A DNA stretch of 64,000 nucleotides from NCBI GenBank assembly GCA_910579615.1, contig CAJTUA010000021.1:10335-74334 (forward strand), in the 5' to 3' direction. This DNA is from an uncultured Lachnospiraceae bacterium. GTDB taxonomy: Bacteria > Bacillota > Clostridia > Lachnospirales > Lachnospiraceae. Each line of letters opens with the position of its first letter. The stretch's first letter is position 1. Positions 26,513-34,882 of the stretch are shown one piece after another. Below the pieces are notes generated by a model, which saw only the letters and a program-made list of their open reading frames with translations, ran no database searches and was not told where the DNA came from. The translations under genes and the position numbers were made by a program.

Positions 26513-27655
26513 ATGAAAAAATTCAGTGCATTTTTTCTTGCTGCCGCCATGATTTTATCCCTTGCTGCGTGCGGCAATGATTCTTCCAAAGAAAGCAACA
26601 AAGGTAATTTGGTTCAGACAAATGACGGGGGCGGCACCAAAGAACAGAATACCGGGGAGGATGCCGAAAATAAAAAACCGGAAACCATTCTGGTAACCTG
26701 CCTGAATGGTGCCAGTGAAACCGTACAGGTTGAGGTTCCTTATGACCCGCAGCGCATTGCGGTCGTTGATATGGCAATGTTGGATATCATTGACAATTTA
26801 GGGCTTGGCAGCCGTGTGGTTGGTTCCTCCACGACATCCTTGGATTATCTGCAAGGCTATGTGACAAACCCTTCCATCGCAAATCTTGGCAGCATCAAAG
26901 AAGCGGATTTGGAGGCGCTGATGGGCTGCGAGCCGGATATTATTTTAATGGGCGGCCGTATGTCCGACAGCTATGATGCATTTTGTGAGATTGCCCCGGT
27001 AATCCGCCTGACTTCGGATTCAGGAATCGGTGTTTTAGAGAGCACACGCCAAAATGCGAAGACGGTTGCTTCTATCTTTGGCAAAGAGGATGAAGTCGAT
27101 GCAAAGTTCACGGATTTTGACGGGCGCATCGCGGCGCTCAAGGAGATTGCCCTTGGCAAGACGGCAGTTGTCGGGATGTGTACGAGCGGAAGCTTTAATG
27201 TAGTAGGCAACGGCGGACGCTGCTCCATTATCGGTGTTGAGGTTGGTTTTGAAAACCTGTGCAACGACGTTTCCACCACAGGCGGCGGCAATGGCGCAAG
27301 TGGGGGCAGTGAAGGCGGACGCGGCGGCAGGGAAGGTACAGGCAGTGGGGAAGGCGGAACAAAAAGCAGCGGGAGTAACGGTAGTAACCATGGTACGGAA
27401 TCCTCCTTCGAGCTGATTGTCTCCCTTGCACCGGATTATATTTTTGTAATGGACCGGGATGCGGCTATCGGAACAAACGGCGCGCAGCTGGCAAAAGAAA
27501 TCATGGAAAATGAGTTAATTATGAAAACGGATGCATATCAAAATGGTAACCTTATCATTCTGGAGCATCCTGGAATCTGGTACACGGCGGAAGGAGGAAT
27601 CACTTCCTTTGGGATTATGCTTTCCGACTTAGAAAGCGCATTGCTGGATAAGTAG
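26513..27655 (+). CDS. Iron-siderophore ABC substrate-binding lipoprotein with a Gly/Ser-rich insert
   Basis: A 380-residue lipoprotein: signal peptide MKKFSAFFLAAAMILSLAACG with lipobox LAAC, a short acidic linker, then a class III binding fold (RIAVVDMAMLDIIDNLGLGSRVVG; LEALMGCEPDIILMGGRMSDSYD; IVSLAPDYIFVMDRDAAIGT; GGITSFGIMLSDLESALL). Between the two lobes, about residues 255-300, is a low-complexity stretch of Gly, Ser, Glu and Asn that the family does not normally have. The protein would be anchored outside the membrane and hand the ferric complex to the permeases. Confidence 0.92.
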   Translation: MKKFSAFFLAAAMILSLAACGNDSSKESNKGNLVQTNDGGGTKEQNTGEDAENKKPETILVTCLNGASETVQVEVPYDPQRIAVVDMAMLDIIDNLGLGSRVVGSSTTSLDYLQGYVTNPSIANLGSIKEADLEALMGCEPDIILMGGRMSDSYDAFCEIAPVIRLTSDSGIGVLESTRQNAKTVASIFGKEDEVDAKFTDFDGRIAALKEIALGKTAVVGMCTSGSFNVVGNGGRCSIIGVEVGFENLCNDVSTTGGGNGASGGSEGGRGGREGTGSGEGGTKSSGSNGSNHGTESSFELIVSLAPDYIFVMDRDAAIGTNGAQLAKEIMENELIMKTDAYQNGNLIILEHPGIWYTAEGGITSFGIMLSDLESALLDK

Positions 27656-27671
27656 AAAGGAGTGTTTGACG

Positions 27672-27875
27672 ATGCAAAATATGGATATTTCGGCAATGAA
27701 TGCCGATGATGTTGCGGTTGTATCCCTCAGAAAATGTGGGCATTTTCTTCACCACAGTGCAGGCGGGGAACAGAACAGGACAAATCAGGAGCTGATGGCA
27801 ACCCTGACGGAGGAAGACAAGAAGATGCTTGTCGCGCTGCTGCAGAAATGCTTAAGTTCCTGGACGCAGCAGTAA
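27672..27875 (+). CDS. Small protein (67 residues), probable internally deleted MarR-family remnant
   Basis: AAAGGAG nine bases before ATG 27672 gives a credible start, and the ORF is the last of the iron operon (17 bp after the lipoprotein). The N-terminus (LRKCGHFLHHSAGGEQNR) looks like the first helix of certain Lachnospiraceae MarR regulators, and the C-terminus (LTEEDKKMLVALLQKCLSSW) looks like their last dimerisation helix, with the winged helix absent between them. I infer an in-frame deletion of the DNA-binding domain. It may be a remnant, or a small protein that can still dimerise; the similarity is from memory. Confidence 0.5.
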   Translation: MQNMDISAMNADDVAVVSLRKCGHFLHHSAGGEQNRTNQELMATLTEEDKKMLVALLQKCLSSWTQQ

Positions 27876-27914
27876 TCAGCAGTGAAAAAGATGCCCATAT
27901 TGTTTCGGGCAGGA

Positions 27915-27962
27915 AAAATGCGTGTGCGAAACGCCTTGGCTTGCAGCACACGCATTTTATTA
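27915..27962. terminator. Terminator of the iron-uptake operon
   Basis: AAAATGCGTGTGC (27915-27927) pairs perfectly with GCACACGCATTTT (27946-27958), followed by ATTATT. Terminates on the plus strand and could also act on the minus strand. Confidence 0.85.
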
Positions 27963-28076
27963 TTCACAGGCAACGGACAAAATCAGCAAAAAATGAGAGA
28001 AAAACCGCATGAAATCGCTAGTCATGGAGGGGCTTTTCCGGCTATACTGGCAAAAAAGGCAGGGGGAGGTATTATT

Positions 28077-29786
28077 ATGGGGAATGTGAATGTAGTGGGA
28101 GGACCAAAGGCACCGAAGGACCCGACGAAGAAACGACCGGCGGTTTACCTGATGCTTGACGATGTGATTGAGGGAACGCCGCGGGAGGACGGGAAATTCG
28201 CGGAAATCAGTTTTCTGGAGGGAAGGGTTGAGGCAAAGGTAAGCTCCATTATGCCGGACGTGGCAAAAGAGATGGCGGCAGCGCTGCAGACCTGCCAGGG
28301 GCTGCGTAAGTACGTGCACAGCATCGGGGTGACGGCGATTGCACAGGAAAAGGAAAATATTGCGGAAACGCTGCTGTTTACGTTAAACTGCCGGAGGGAG
28401 AAGGATTATGGCGGTACCTGCTACCGCGCGCAGGTGGCGCTTGATGGTTCGCAGGCTCTGATAGAGCTTGCAGACTATCCGGAAGCGGAGCTTGACACGG
28501 TGCTTGCGTCGCTGCGCATGGAATTTAAAAAATACATGACGGCAAAGATAACAGTTGCATTTTATCTTAATGACGGTTACGAGGTGCCGGAGCTGACGCT
28601 TGATGCCCCGGTGGACTTTGCCTCGCCGGATTACCGCGCGATGGTTGTGCGCTCGCTGATGCAGGAGGGGAATCTTTTCCGTTTAAAGCGGGCGATAAAA
28701 AAAGCCCGCGCAGGGGAGGATGTGACGATTGCTTACATTGGCGGTTCGATTACACAGGGCGCAGGGGCGAAGCCAATCGCAACAAACAGCTATGCATACC
28801 ATTCTTATGAGGCGTTCAAAAAGCGCTTTGGCGCGGGGGATGGCGCAAATATCCATCTGGTGAAGGCAGGAGTGGGAGGAACACCGTCCGAGCTTGGGCT
28901 TTGCCGGTATGAAAATGAAATTTTGAAGGAGATTCCGGCAGGTGGACCGGACATTGCTGTAATTGAGTTTGCAGTGAACGACGCGGGCGATGAGACGAAC
29001 GGTCTTTGTTATGAGAGCCTTGCGCTTATGGCGGCAAAGGGAGCGGGTGCCCCGGCGGTCGTTCTGCTTTTTTCGGTATTTATGGATGATTACAATCTCC
29101 AGGAGCGCCTTGCGCCGATTGGGGAGCGCTACGCATTTCCGATGGTCAGTCTCAAGGAGGCGGTCACACCGCAATTTTACAGCGACAAGCCGGTAATCAC
29201 GAAGCGCCAGTATTTTTATGATTTGTACCATCCGAGCAATGAAGGACACCGCATTATGGCGGACTGCCTGGATTATCTCTGGGAGCGGGCGGACGCGGCA
29301 GCAGGGGATTTTGCGGATACGGATTACAGTGCGGCCGCGCCGGTCTACGGGAATACTTATGAGGCGCTGAAAGTATTTACGAAAAAGGATACAGCAGAAG
29401 GAATCCAGGTTCAGGCCGGGAGTTTTACGGCGCAGGATAAGGAATTGCAGTATGTCGAGCGCAACCAGGATTCCTTTGCAACGCCGGAATTTGCGGAGAA
29501 CTGGATGCATACGGGGGGCGAAGGGGATGCGCCTTACCGCATGACGGTTTTTTGTAAGGATTTGCTTTTGGTTTATAAGGATTCCGGGGACCAGAAATTC
29601 GGACGGGCGCAGGTGTGGGTGGATGGAGTAAAAACGCGCACAATCGATCCGCTTGAAGTTGGTTGGAACCATTGCAATGCAGTGATTGTGTATCATTCCG
29701 ACAAGGCAGCAGGGCATGTGGTGGAAGTCCGGCTTGAGGATAGCGGGAAGTATTTTACGATACTTGGATGGGGATATACGGAGTAA
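28077..29786 (+). CDS. SGNH/GDSL-family hydrolase (probable carbohydrate esterase)
   Basis: A 569-residue protein without signal peptide. The N-terminal 200 residues are a beta-rich region with no name I can give. The SGNH hydrolase follows: block I is IAYIGGSITQGAGA (GGS in place of GDS, with the nucleophile Ser), then the conserved Gly and the block III Asn in EFAVNDAGD, and block V DLYHPSNEGH with the catalytic Asp and His. The last 130 residues form another beta domain (LLLVYKDSGDQKFGRAQVWVDG). Such three-part proteins are usually deacetylases of plant or host glycans. ATG 28077 was chosen because of GGGGGAGGT just upstream; the frame is open further 5' but overlaps the previous terminator. 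Confidence 0.87.
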   Translation: MGNVNVVGGPKAPKDPTKKRPAVYLMLDDVIEGTPREDGKFAEISFLEGRVEAKVSSIMPDVAKEMAAALQTCQGLRKYVHSIGVTAIAQEKENIAETLLFTLNCRREKDYGGTCYRAQVALDGSQALIELADYPEAELDTVLASLRMEFKKYMTAKITVAFYLNDGYEVPELTLDAPVDFASPDYRAMVVRSLMQEGNLFRLKRAIKKARAGEDVTIAYIGGSITQGAGAKPIATNSYAYHSYEAFKKRFGAGDGANIHLVKAGVGGTPSELGLCRYENEILKEIPAGGPDIAVIEFAVNDAGDETNGLCYESLALMAAKGAGAPAVVLLFSVFMDDYNLQERLAPIGERYAFPMVSLKEAVTPQFYSDKPVITKRQYFYDLYHPSNEGHRIMADCLDYLWERADAAAGDFADTDYSAAAPVYGNTYEALKVFTKKDTAEGIQVQAGSFTAQDKELQYVERNQDSFATPEFAENWMHTGGEGDAPYRMTVFCKDLLLVYKDSGDQKFGRAQVWVDGVKTRTIDPLEVGWNHCNAVIVYHSDKAAGHVVEVRLEDSGKYFTILGWGYTE

Positions 29787-29820
29787 GAAAGTACATATCA
29801 TGGATGAATGAAAACATATT

Positions 29821-29858
29821 AAAAAACAGCCAGCAGGCAACACCTGCTGGCTGTTTTT
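29821..29858. terminator. Bidirectional terminator between converging genes
   Basis: AACAGCCAGCAGG pairs perfectly with CCTGCTGGCTGTT around CAACA, with A residues before and T residues after, so it can serve both the SGNH gene and the minus-strand gene at 29876-30334. Confidence 0.92.
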
Positions 29859-29875
29859 GCTGTCTGACTTTTTCC

Positions 29876-30334
29876 TTATTCAAGCGCGGCCTTTTCGAGT
29901 GTCTGGTTGATGACCTCCATCAAAAGGAGCTGCGTATATTTTGTTTCCTCACTCAAAACCACATCTTTCGGTGCGATACCGCCCATCAGCTGTTCCGCGA
30001 GCGCGTTTAGGGCAGGCTCCATCAGCGGGTACATGGTTGCCACGGATTCCTCCAGATTGACCAGGCGCAGGGAATTGATATGGTCTTTGTCAAGCACAAT
30101 CTCGAGGCTTAACACGGTATCATTGAGGGAAATGCCGCAGGTGTAGACCCCGGCGCGGTATGTAGCCTCCGTGCTGTAGTATTCATCGACGGAAGCGCGC
30201 CCGTTTCCGGAATGGGAGGAGGATGGTGTGTCGTTTCGCCTTGAAAATAAAAATACGAGCAGTGCGGCCACAACGAGCAGGGCGAGCCCGATGAGCAACC
30301 GGTTTTTGCGAAGCACAAGGATTTTCGTTTGCAA
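29876..30334 (-). CDS. Membrane-anchored hypothetical protein, 152 residues
   Basis: A single N-terminal membrane segment (LLIGLALLVVAALLVFLF, residues 13-30) is followed by a Ser/Asn linker and a 110-residue outer or inner domain with TYRAGVYTCGISLNDTVLSLEIVLDKDHINSLRLVNLEESVA. I do not know the family. It lies 136 bp from the left-hand inversion site and is read away from it, so a promoter inside the invertible segment could reach it in the present orientation. Confidence 0.75.
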   Translation of the reverse strand: MQTKILVLRKNRLLIGLALLVVAALLVFLFSRRNDTPSSSHSGNGRASVDEYYSTEATYRAGVYTCGISLNDTVLSLEIVLDKDHINSLRLVNLEESVATMYPLMEPALNALAEQLMGGIAPKDVVLSEETKYTQLLLMEVINQTLEKAALE

Positions 30335-30469
30335 TGGAATACCTCACAATCTGCCGCAGTTGGTGGGCGGCTGTAATTTTTGCTCCAACAGGAAAGCTTT
30401 GTAGAGTATATGTGCGAAACAAAAAAAGTATGACAGTTTAAGAGGGAGTTTAAAAATGAAGGAAAAAAA

Positions 30470-30494
30470 GTAATGAAGTACTGCACTTCATTAC
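30470..30494. repeat. Left inversion site (25-bp palindromic recombination site)
   Basis: Two perfect 10-bp arms, GTAATGAAGT and ACTTCATTAC, flank the 5-bp core ACTGC. The exact reverse complement of the whole 25 bp occurs at 31907-31931 (core GCAGT). Only the core gives direction, so the two sites are inverted with respect to each other, and the recombinase gene lies between them. Confidence 0.85.
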
Positions 30495-30527
30495 ATGGAA
30501 AATATAGGAAAAATCAAAATAGTTTGT

Positions 30528-30555
30528 ACTATAAATCTTTAAAATTGTACCACAA
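30528..30555 (-). promoter_or_regulatory. Weak outward-facing promoter candidate inside the invertible segment
   Basis: On the minus strand TTGTGG (from 30555) and TATAGT (30533-30528) are 16 bases apart. It points left through the inversion site toward the gene starting at 30334; after inversion it would point right into the helicase gene. The -35 matches at only three positions, so this is a candidate only. Confidence 0.35.
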
Positions 30556-30594
30556 GAGCATCGGTTTGTCAACAAATTCGATGCTCTTTTTTCT
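30554..30594 (+). terminator. Terminator inside the invertible segment
   Basis: AAGAGCATCG (30554-30563) pairs perfectly with CGATGCTCTT (30579-30588) and runs into a T tract. It would block transcription entering from the left before the recombinase gene in the present orientation. Confidence 0.85.
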
Positions 30595-30717
30595 TTATTT
30601 CCAAAATATCACATTAAAATAGGTCAAAACAGTAGTAAGACGGTGAAGTTTACTTTATGTTATCATGAATTAGCAGTCAGAATAAGTTGTCAAAATTCAA
30701 CATGAAAGGAGTTATTT

Positions 30718-31860
30718 ATGCCAAGAAGAGGAGAGAACATTTTTAAGAGAAAGGACGGACGGTGGGAGGCGCGCTATATTCACCACCGCGAAAACGGGAG
30801 GGCAAAATACCATTATGTGTACGGCGCGACTTACAGTGAGGCAAGGGCAAAAAAGAAAGCGGCATTGCAGGTGCTGACAGGCAATCCAATGTTTCCGATG
30901 AGCGGGAAGCGCGGTGAGTTTGAAGGGCTTTCGGAGGCATGGCTTTCGGATATTCAGGTCTGTGTGAAGGAATCTACCTACACCCGTTATTACCGGATTG
31001 TAACAAAGTATCTCCTGCCTTTGATTGAAAAGAAACGAATGGATGAGATGGACCAAAAGTACCTGAATGGCCTGACGGCGAACCTTCTTATGCGGGGCGG
31101 GTCCGGGGGGACTGCACTCGCTCCCAAAACCGTTACGGATATTTTATGTGTATTCAAAGCCATCCTGAAATACGGAACGAACAACGGGTTTGCATGTCCA
31201 GACACCAACCGTCTGCGTTATCCGCCAAAAAAAGGGAAGAACACGAAAATCATGACAAATGAGAACCGGATTCAGATTGAGCAGAAACTGCTAAGTTCCG
31301 ATGACCGAGTAAGCCTGGGGATTCTTTTTACGCTGTTTACCGGGGTGCGGATTGGGGAGCTTTGTGGGCTGCGTTGGGGGGATATTGACTTTTCCAATGC
31401 GACGGTAAGCATTTGCCGAACCGTGGAGCGGATTGCGGATTTAAGCCCTTATGCAAAAAGTAAAACAAAGGTGGTTTTGAGTGAGCCAAAAACAGAAAGC
31501 TCTGTCAGGGTAATCCCTTTGCCAGGCTTTCTTCTTGAATATATGCAGCGGCAGCGCTGTAACATCGACTGCTATTTGCTGACAGGGGAAAGAAAATATA
31601 CAGAACCGCATCAGTATTATGTGCGTTATCAGAAGTATCTAAAACAAAATGACATCGACAAACATACATTTCATACTTTGCGCCACACTTTCGCGACACG
31701 CTGTGTTGAAATAGGCTTTGACACAAAATCGCTCGCTGAAATTCTGGGACATTCCAATATCACAACAACGCTTTCTGTTTATGTACATCCCACTTTGCAG
31801 CAGAAAAAAGCACAGATGGAAAGACTGACACCGGATAACTTTTCGCAGTCAGATTTATAG
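30718..31860 (+). CDS. Tyrosine recombinase (phage-integrase family)
   Basis: A 380-residue site-specific recombinase. The N-terminal part (1-60) is a short arm-binding-like segment (RKDGRWEARYIHH), the core-binding helical domain spans about 70-170, and the catalytic domain 180-370 shows Arg I in GVRIGELCGLRWGDID, the Lys hairpin EPKTESSVRVIPL, HxxR in HTLRHTFATR, the second His in LGHSNITTT and the nucleophile Tyr in LSVYVHPT. All key residues are present. The ATG follows GAAAGGAG. No excisionase, tRNA attachment site or phage gene is near; instead the gene is enclosed by two inverted 25-bp sites, so its natural job is most likely to flip its own segment. Confidence 0.95.
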   Translation: MPRRGENIFKRKDGRWEARYIHHRENGRAKYHYVYGATYSEARAKKKAALQVLTGNPMFPMSGKRGEFEGLSEAWLSDIQVCVKESTYTRYYRIVTKYLLPLIEKKRMDEMDQKYLNGLTANLLMRGGSGGTALAPKTVTDILCVFKAILKYGTNNGFACPDTNRLRYPPKKGKNTKIMTNENRIQIEQKLLSSDDRVSLGILFTLFTGVRIGELCGLRWGDIDFSNATVSICRTVERIADLSPYAKSKTKVVLSEPKTESSVRVIPLPGFLLEYMQRQRCNIDCYLLTGERKYTEPHQYYVRYQKYLKQNDIDKHTFHTLRHTFATRCVEIGFDTKSLAEILGHSNITTTLSVYVHPTLQQKKAQMERLTPDNFSQSDL

Positions 31861-31906
31861 TCAAAAGTTAAAAAAATCCAGGGTTTAAAGGTAATGGCGG
31901 CATCCT

Positions 31907-31931
31907 GTAATGAAGTGCAGTACTTCATTAC
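31907..31931. repeat. Right inversion site (25-bp palindromic recombination site)
   Basis: GTAATGAAGT, core GCAGT, ACTTCATTAC: the exact reverse complement of 30470-30494. It lies 26 bp before the start codon of the helicase gene, which places the recombination point in the 5' leader of that gene. Confidence 0.85.
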
Positions 31932-31957
31932 ACCTTTTAATAAGAAAGGAGCCGCCA

Positions 31958-34570
31958 ATGGGAAGCATACTGTTTGAACATAACCGCAAAGCCTATGTGG
32001 CGGCGGTGGAAATGATGGCGCGAACCGGAAGGTCTGCCATCATCCACCCAACCGGAACGGGCAAATCTTTTATTGCCCTCCAACTTTGTGCGGACAATCC
32101 CAAAAGCAGGGTTTGCCTGCTTTCGCCATCGGAATACATTTTCGCGACGCAGATGGAAAAGTGGGTTTTGGCAGGCGGGGAGGTATTAAAAAATATACAG
32201 TTCATCACCTATGCGCGGCTGATGCGCATGGGGGAAGATGAACTTTCAAAAATTGCACCGGACTATATTGTCCTGGACGAATTCCACCGCTGCGGCGCCG
32301 CACAGTGGGGTGGAGGGGTGGAACGTCTGCGGGGAATGTACCCGGAAGCAAAAATGCTTGGGCTTTCCGCGACGAACATCCGTTACCTTGACAATCAGCG
32401 CGACATGGCGTGGGAGCTTTTCGGCGGGAATGTAGCCTCGGAGCTGACACTTGGGGCAGCAGTCGCGTGCGGGATTTTGCCCGCGCCCAAATACGTACTT
32501 TCCGTTTACGCCTACCAAAAGGAACTGCAGCGCTATGAAATGAGGGTGCGCCAGGCGAGAAATAAGGCCGTGCGCGATAAGGCGGAAAAGGAACTGGAGG
32601 CGCTGCGGCGGGCACTTGAGAAGGCGGACGGGCTTGATGAGATTTTTGCAAGGCATATGCTGCCAGAAACCGGAAAAAGAACCGGAGGGGCAGAGAGTGC
32701 GGATGCCGCAATGCATGGGAAATATATTGTCTTCTGCGCCAACTACGGGCATTTGCTTGAAATGCGAGAATTGGCTTTGGAGTGGTTTCGTGGGGTGGAT
32801 GCCTCGCCGCATATCTATACGGCTTATTCAGATGACCCAGCAGCCTCGGAAGAATTTAAGGCCTTCAAGGCGGATACAAGCGGGCACTTAAAGCTTTTGT
32901 ACTGTATTGACATGTTGAACGAGGGCATCCATGTGGATGATGTGGATGGGGTTATCTTGCTGCGCCCGACCGTCTCGCCGACCATCTATAAGCAGCAGAT
33001 TGGGCGTGCGCTTGCATCTGGTGAAAAGAAGGTTCCGGTGATTTTTGATATTGTGATGAATATCGAAAACCTCTACAGCATTGGCGGGGTAGAGGAGGAG
33101 CTGCGCAAGGCCGTCTTTGCCTGCCGTGCAGGCGGCAGGGGCGATGAAATTGTCAATGAGCATTTCCGGGTCATTGATGAGTTGGGCGATTGCAGGAGGC
33201 TGTTTGCACAATTGAACGAAACGCTTGGTGCATCGTGGGATGCAATGTACGCGATGGCGCGGGAATATTATGAAACGCATGGGAACCTGGAAGTGCCAAA
33301 GCGTTACGCGACACCGGAAGGCTATTCGCTCGGCGCATGGCTTGACACGCAGAGGAAGGTCTATGCGGGCAAAGTCGCGGGGAATTTGAGCAGGGAGCAG
33401 ATAAGGAAGCTTTCTGCGATTGGTATGCGTTGGCAGGGAGTATGGGAAGCTGCGTGGGAAAGGCATTATGCCGAGGCTGTGCGGTATTATCAGGAGCACG
33501 GGGATTTGAATGTTCCGGCTGCTTATGTGACTGCGGATGGCTGCCGCCTTGGACGGTGGGTTCGCGGGCAGAGGGATGCGTACCGGAATGCGGCGCGGTG
33601 GCAGGAGGGCAGGAAGAAGAACCCGCCAAGGTTTGACCCGCAGCGAAAAAGCCGCCTGGATGAGATTGGCATGGTCTGGGAAAACGGCGACCCGTGGGAA
33701 GAAAAATTTGCACTTGCCAAAAAATATTATGAAGAACATGGCAATTTGGATATGGCGGCGGACTACGTTGTGGAAGGGGTATGGCTGGAGAAGTGGCTGC
33801 GGGAACAAAAGATAAGGCTTGCGGCGTGGGAAAAAGCACTGGAAAATGAAAAAACTGTGGAACAGGAAGGTGCGAAGTTCGCTGCGCAGGAAAATACAAG
33901 TCCTACGGCAGCGCGAAGATTTGCGGTACAAAGGAACGGAGAACCAAGCGATGGCATGGAAATTTCCGGCAGCCAAGCGGCGGAACCAAAGGATATCAAA
34001 CCGCTTCATCCTGACCAGGCCAAAAAACTGTGCTCGATCGGAATCACGCCCGGCATGACCAAAACAGAACGCTCATGGCGGCAGCAATATGGGGAAGCGG
34101 AGGCGTTTTTCCGCGAGCATGGGAATCTGGTAATTCCAAAGCGCTATACCGCGGGAAATGGGAAGAAACTGGGTGTCTGGCTGCAGCACCAGAGAATCAA
34201 CCACAGAAGCGGACAACTATCTGGCTGGCAGGTCATGATGCTGGATGGCATTGGTATGGTCTGGGAATTTGATGACCCGTGGGAGAATGGTTTTCGGCAT
34301 GCGGAGGAGTATTTCCGGGAGAATAGCAATCTTGCTGTCCCGAACCAGTATGTGTGCATGGACGGTTACCGGTTGGGGAAATGGATTTCGAACCAGCGGT
34401 GCTCGTATGGCAGCAGCGGTACGGTGAATAAGAGGTTGACAAAGGAGCAGGTTCGGCGGTTGGAAGCGATTGGGATGGTTTGGAGTGCGAAGGCAGGGAG
34501 ACGGTCGGGGAAGAACGAAACCGCGATATGCAAGGGTATAGAAATAAGAAACAAAAGCGAATGTTTATAA
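31958..34570 (+). CDS. Superfamily II helicase with five helicase-associated (HA) domains
   Basis: An 870-residue protein. The N-terminal SF2 motor has Walker A HPTGTGKS (residues 30-37), the DEAH-like box VLDEFHRC (about 106) and motif III GLSATNIR, then the second RecA lobe with IVFCANYGHLLEM, LLYCIDMLNEGIHVDDVDGVILLRP and motif VI QQIGRALASG. From residue 424 five HA repeats follow (starting near 424, 496, 577, 703 and 772), each with the W...YY..HGNL.VP..Y pattern and a closing L..IGM.W; the third is interrupted by a charged, low-complexity insert (650-690). ATG 31958 follows GAAAGGAG; an upstream ATG at 31910 lies inside the inversion site. The role is unknown; helicases of this kind occur beside recombinase genes and polysaccharide loci in this family, by memory only. 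Confidence 0.9.
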   Translation: MGSILFEHNRKAYVAAVEMMARTGRSAIIHPTGTGKSFIALQLCADNPKSRVCLLSPSEYIFATQMEKWVLAGGEVLKNIQFITYARLMRMGEDELSKIAPDYIVLDEFHRCGAAQWGGGVERLRGMYPEAKMLGLSATNIRYLDNQRDMAWELFGGNVASELTLGAAVACGILPAPKYVLSVYAYQKELQRYEMRVRQARNKAVRDKAEKELEALRRALEKADGLDEIFARHMLPETGKRTGGAESADAAMHGKYIVFCANYGHLLEMRELALEWFRGVDASPHIYTAYSDDPAASEEFKAFKADTSGHLKLLYCIDMLNEGIHVDDVDGVILLRPTVSPTIYKQQIGRALASGEKKVPVIFDIVMNIENLYSIGGVEEELRKAVFACRAGGRGDEIVNEHFRVIDELGDCRRLFAQLNETLGASWDAMYAMAREYYETHGNLEVPKRYATPEGYSLGAWLDTQRKVYAGKVAGNLSREQIRKLSAIGMRWQGVWEAAWERHYAEAVRYYQEHGDLNVPAAYVTADGCRLGRWVRGQRDAYRNAARWQEGRKKNPPRFDPQRKSRLDEIGMVWENGDPWEEKFALAKKYYEEHGNLDMAADYVVEGVWLEKWLREQKIRLAAWEKALENEKTVEQEGAKFAAQENTSPTAARRFAVQRNGEPSDGMEISGSQAAEPKDIKPLHPDQAKKLCSIGITPGMTKTERSWRQQYGEAEAFFREHGNLVIPKRYTAGNGKKLGVWLQHQRINHRSGQLSGWQVMMLDGIGMVWEFDDPWENGFRHAEEYFRENSNLAVPNQYVCMDGYRLGKWISNQRCSYGSSGTVNKRLTKEQVRRLEAIGMVWSAKAGRRSGKNETAICKGIEIRNKSECL

Positions 34571-34882
34571 AAATAGTCAGTAGTCAGGAAGATTTCAGAG
34601 AAGAATTGTTGCTTTGTCACATTCGGATTTGAATCGGTTATGCAAGGGAAAATGATTCATGGGATTTGTGCAGGGAAAACAGGCATGAGAGCAAGATGGA
34701 TTGGTTGCGCTTATGAATGATTGTGTACAAATTTGATGGAGTGGCGAAGCATGCCCTTTTATTGGAAGAATGAAAAAGAAAATCTCTAAGTGTAACATAG
34801 GATGATGAGTTGATTAGAATGGAAAGGACGAAAGAAGGATGAATTGAAAATCATAATTTACAAATATCGGAGGATAAATATT
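34571..34882. other. Spacer between helicase and first polysaccharide gene
   Basis: 312 bp without a gene I can support. I see no clear promoter consensus or terminator, so I cannot tell whether the polysaccharide genes are read through from the helicase or from a promoter here. Confidence 0.5.

Noticed and set aside
28683..29843. 386-codon open frame antisense to the SGNH hydrolase
   Set aside because: The plus-strand frame has catalytic motifs; the antisense protein is rich in Arg, His, Cys and Ile in no known pattern and has no ribosome site that I can see.
30470..30494. Reading the left palindrome as a simple transcription terminator
   Set aside because: No T run follows on either strand, and the exact inverted partner on the far side of a recombinase gene explains it better. 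It could still bind a regulator.
30718..31860. Integrase as mark of a prophage or integrative element
   Set aside because: No phage, conjugation or excision genes and no tRNA-type attachment site are nearby; the paired sites are inverted, not direct.
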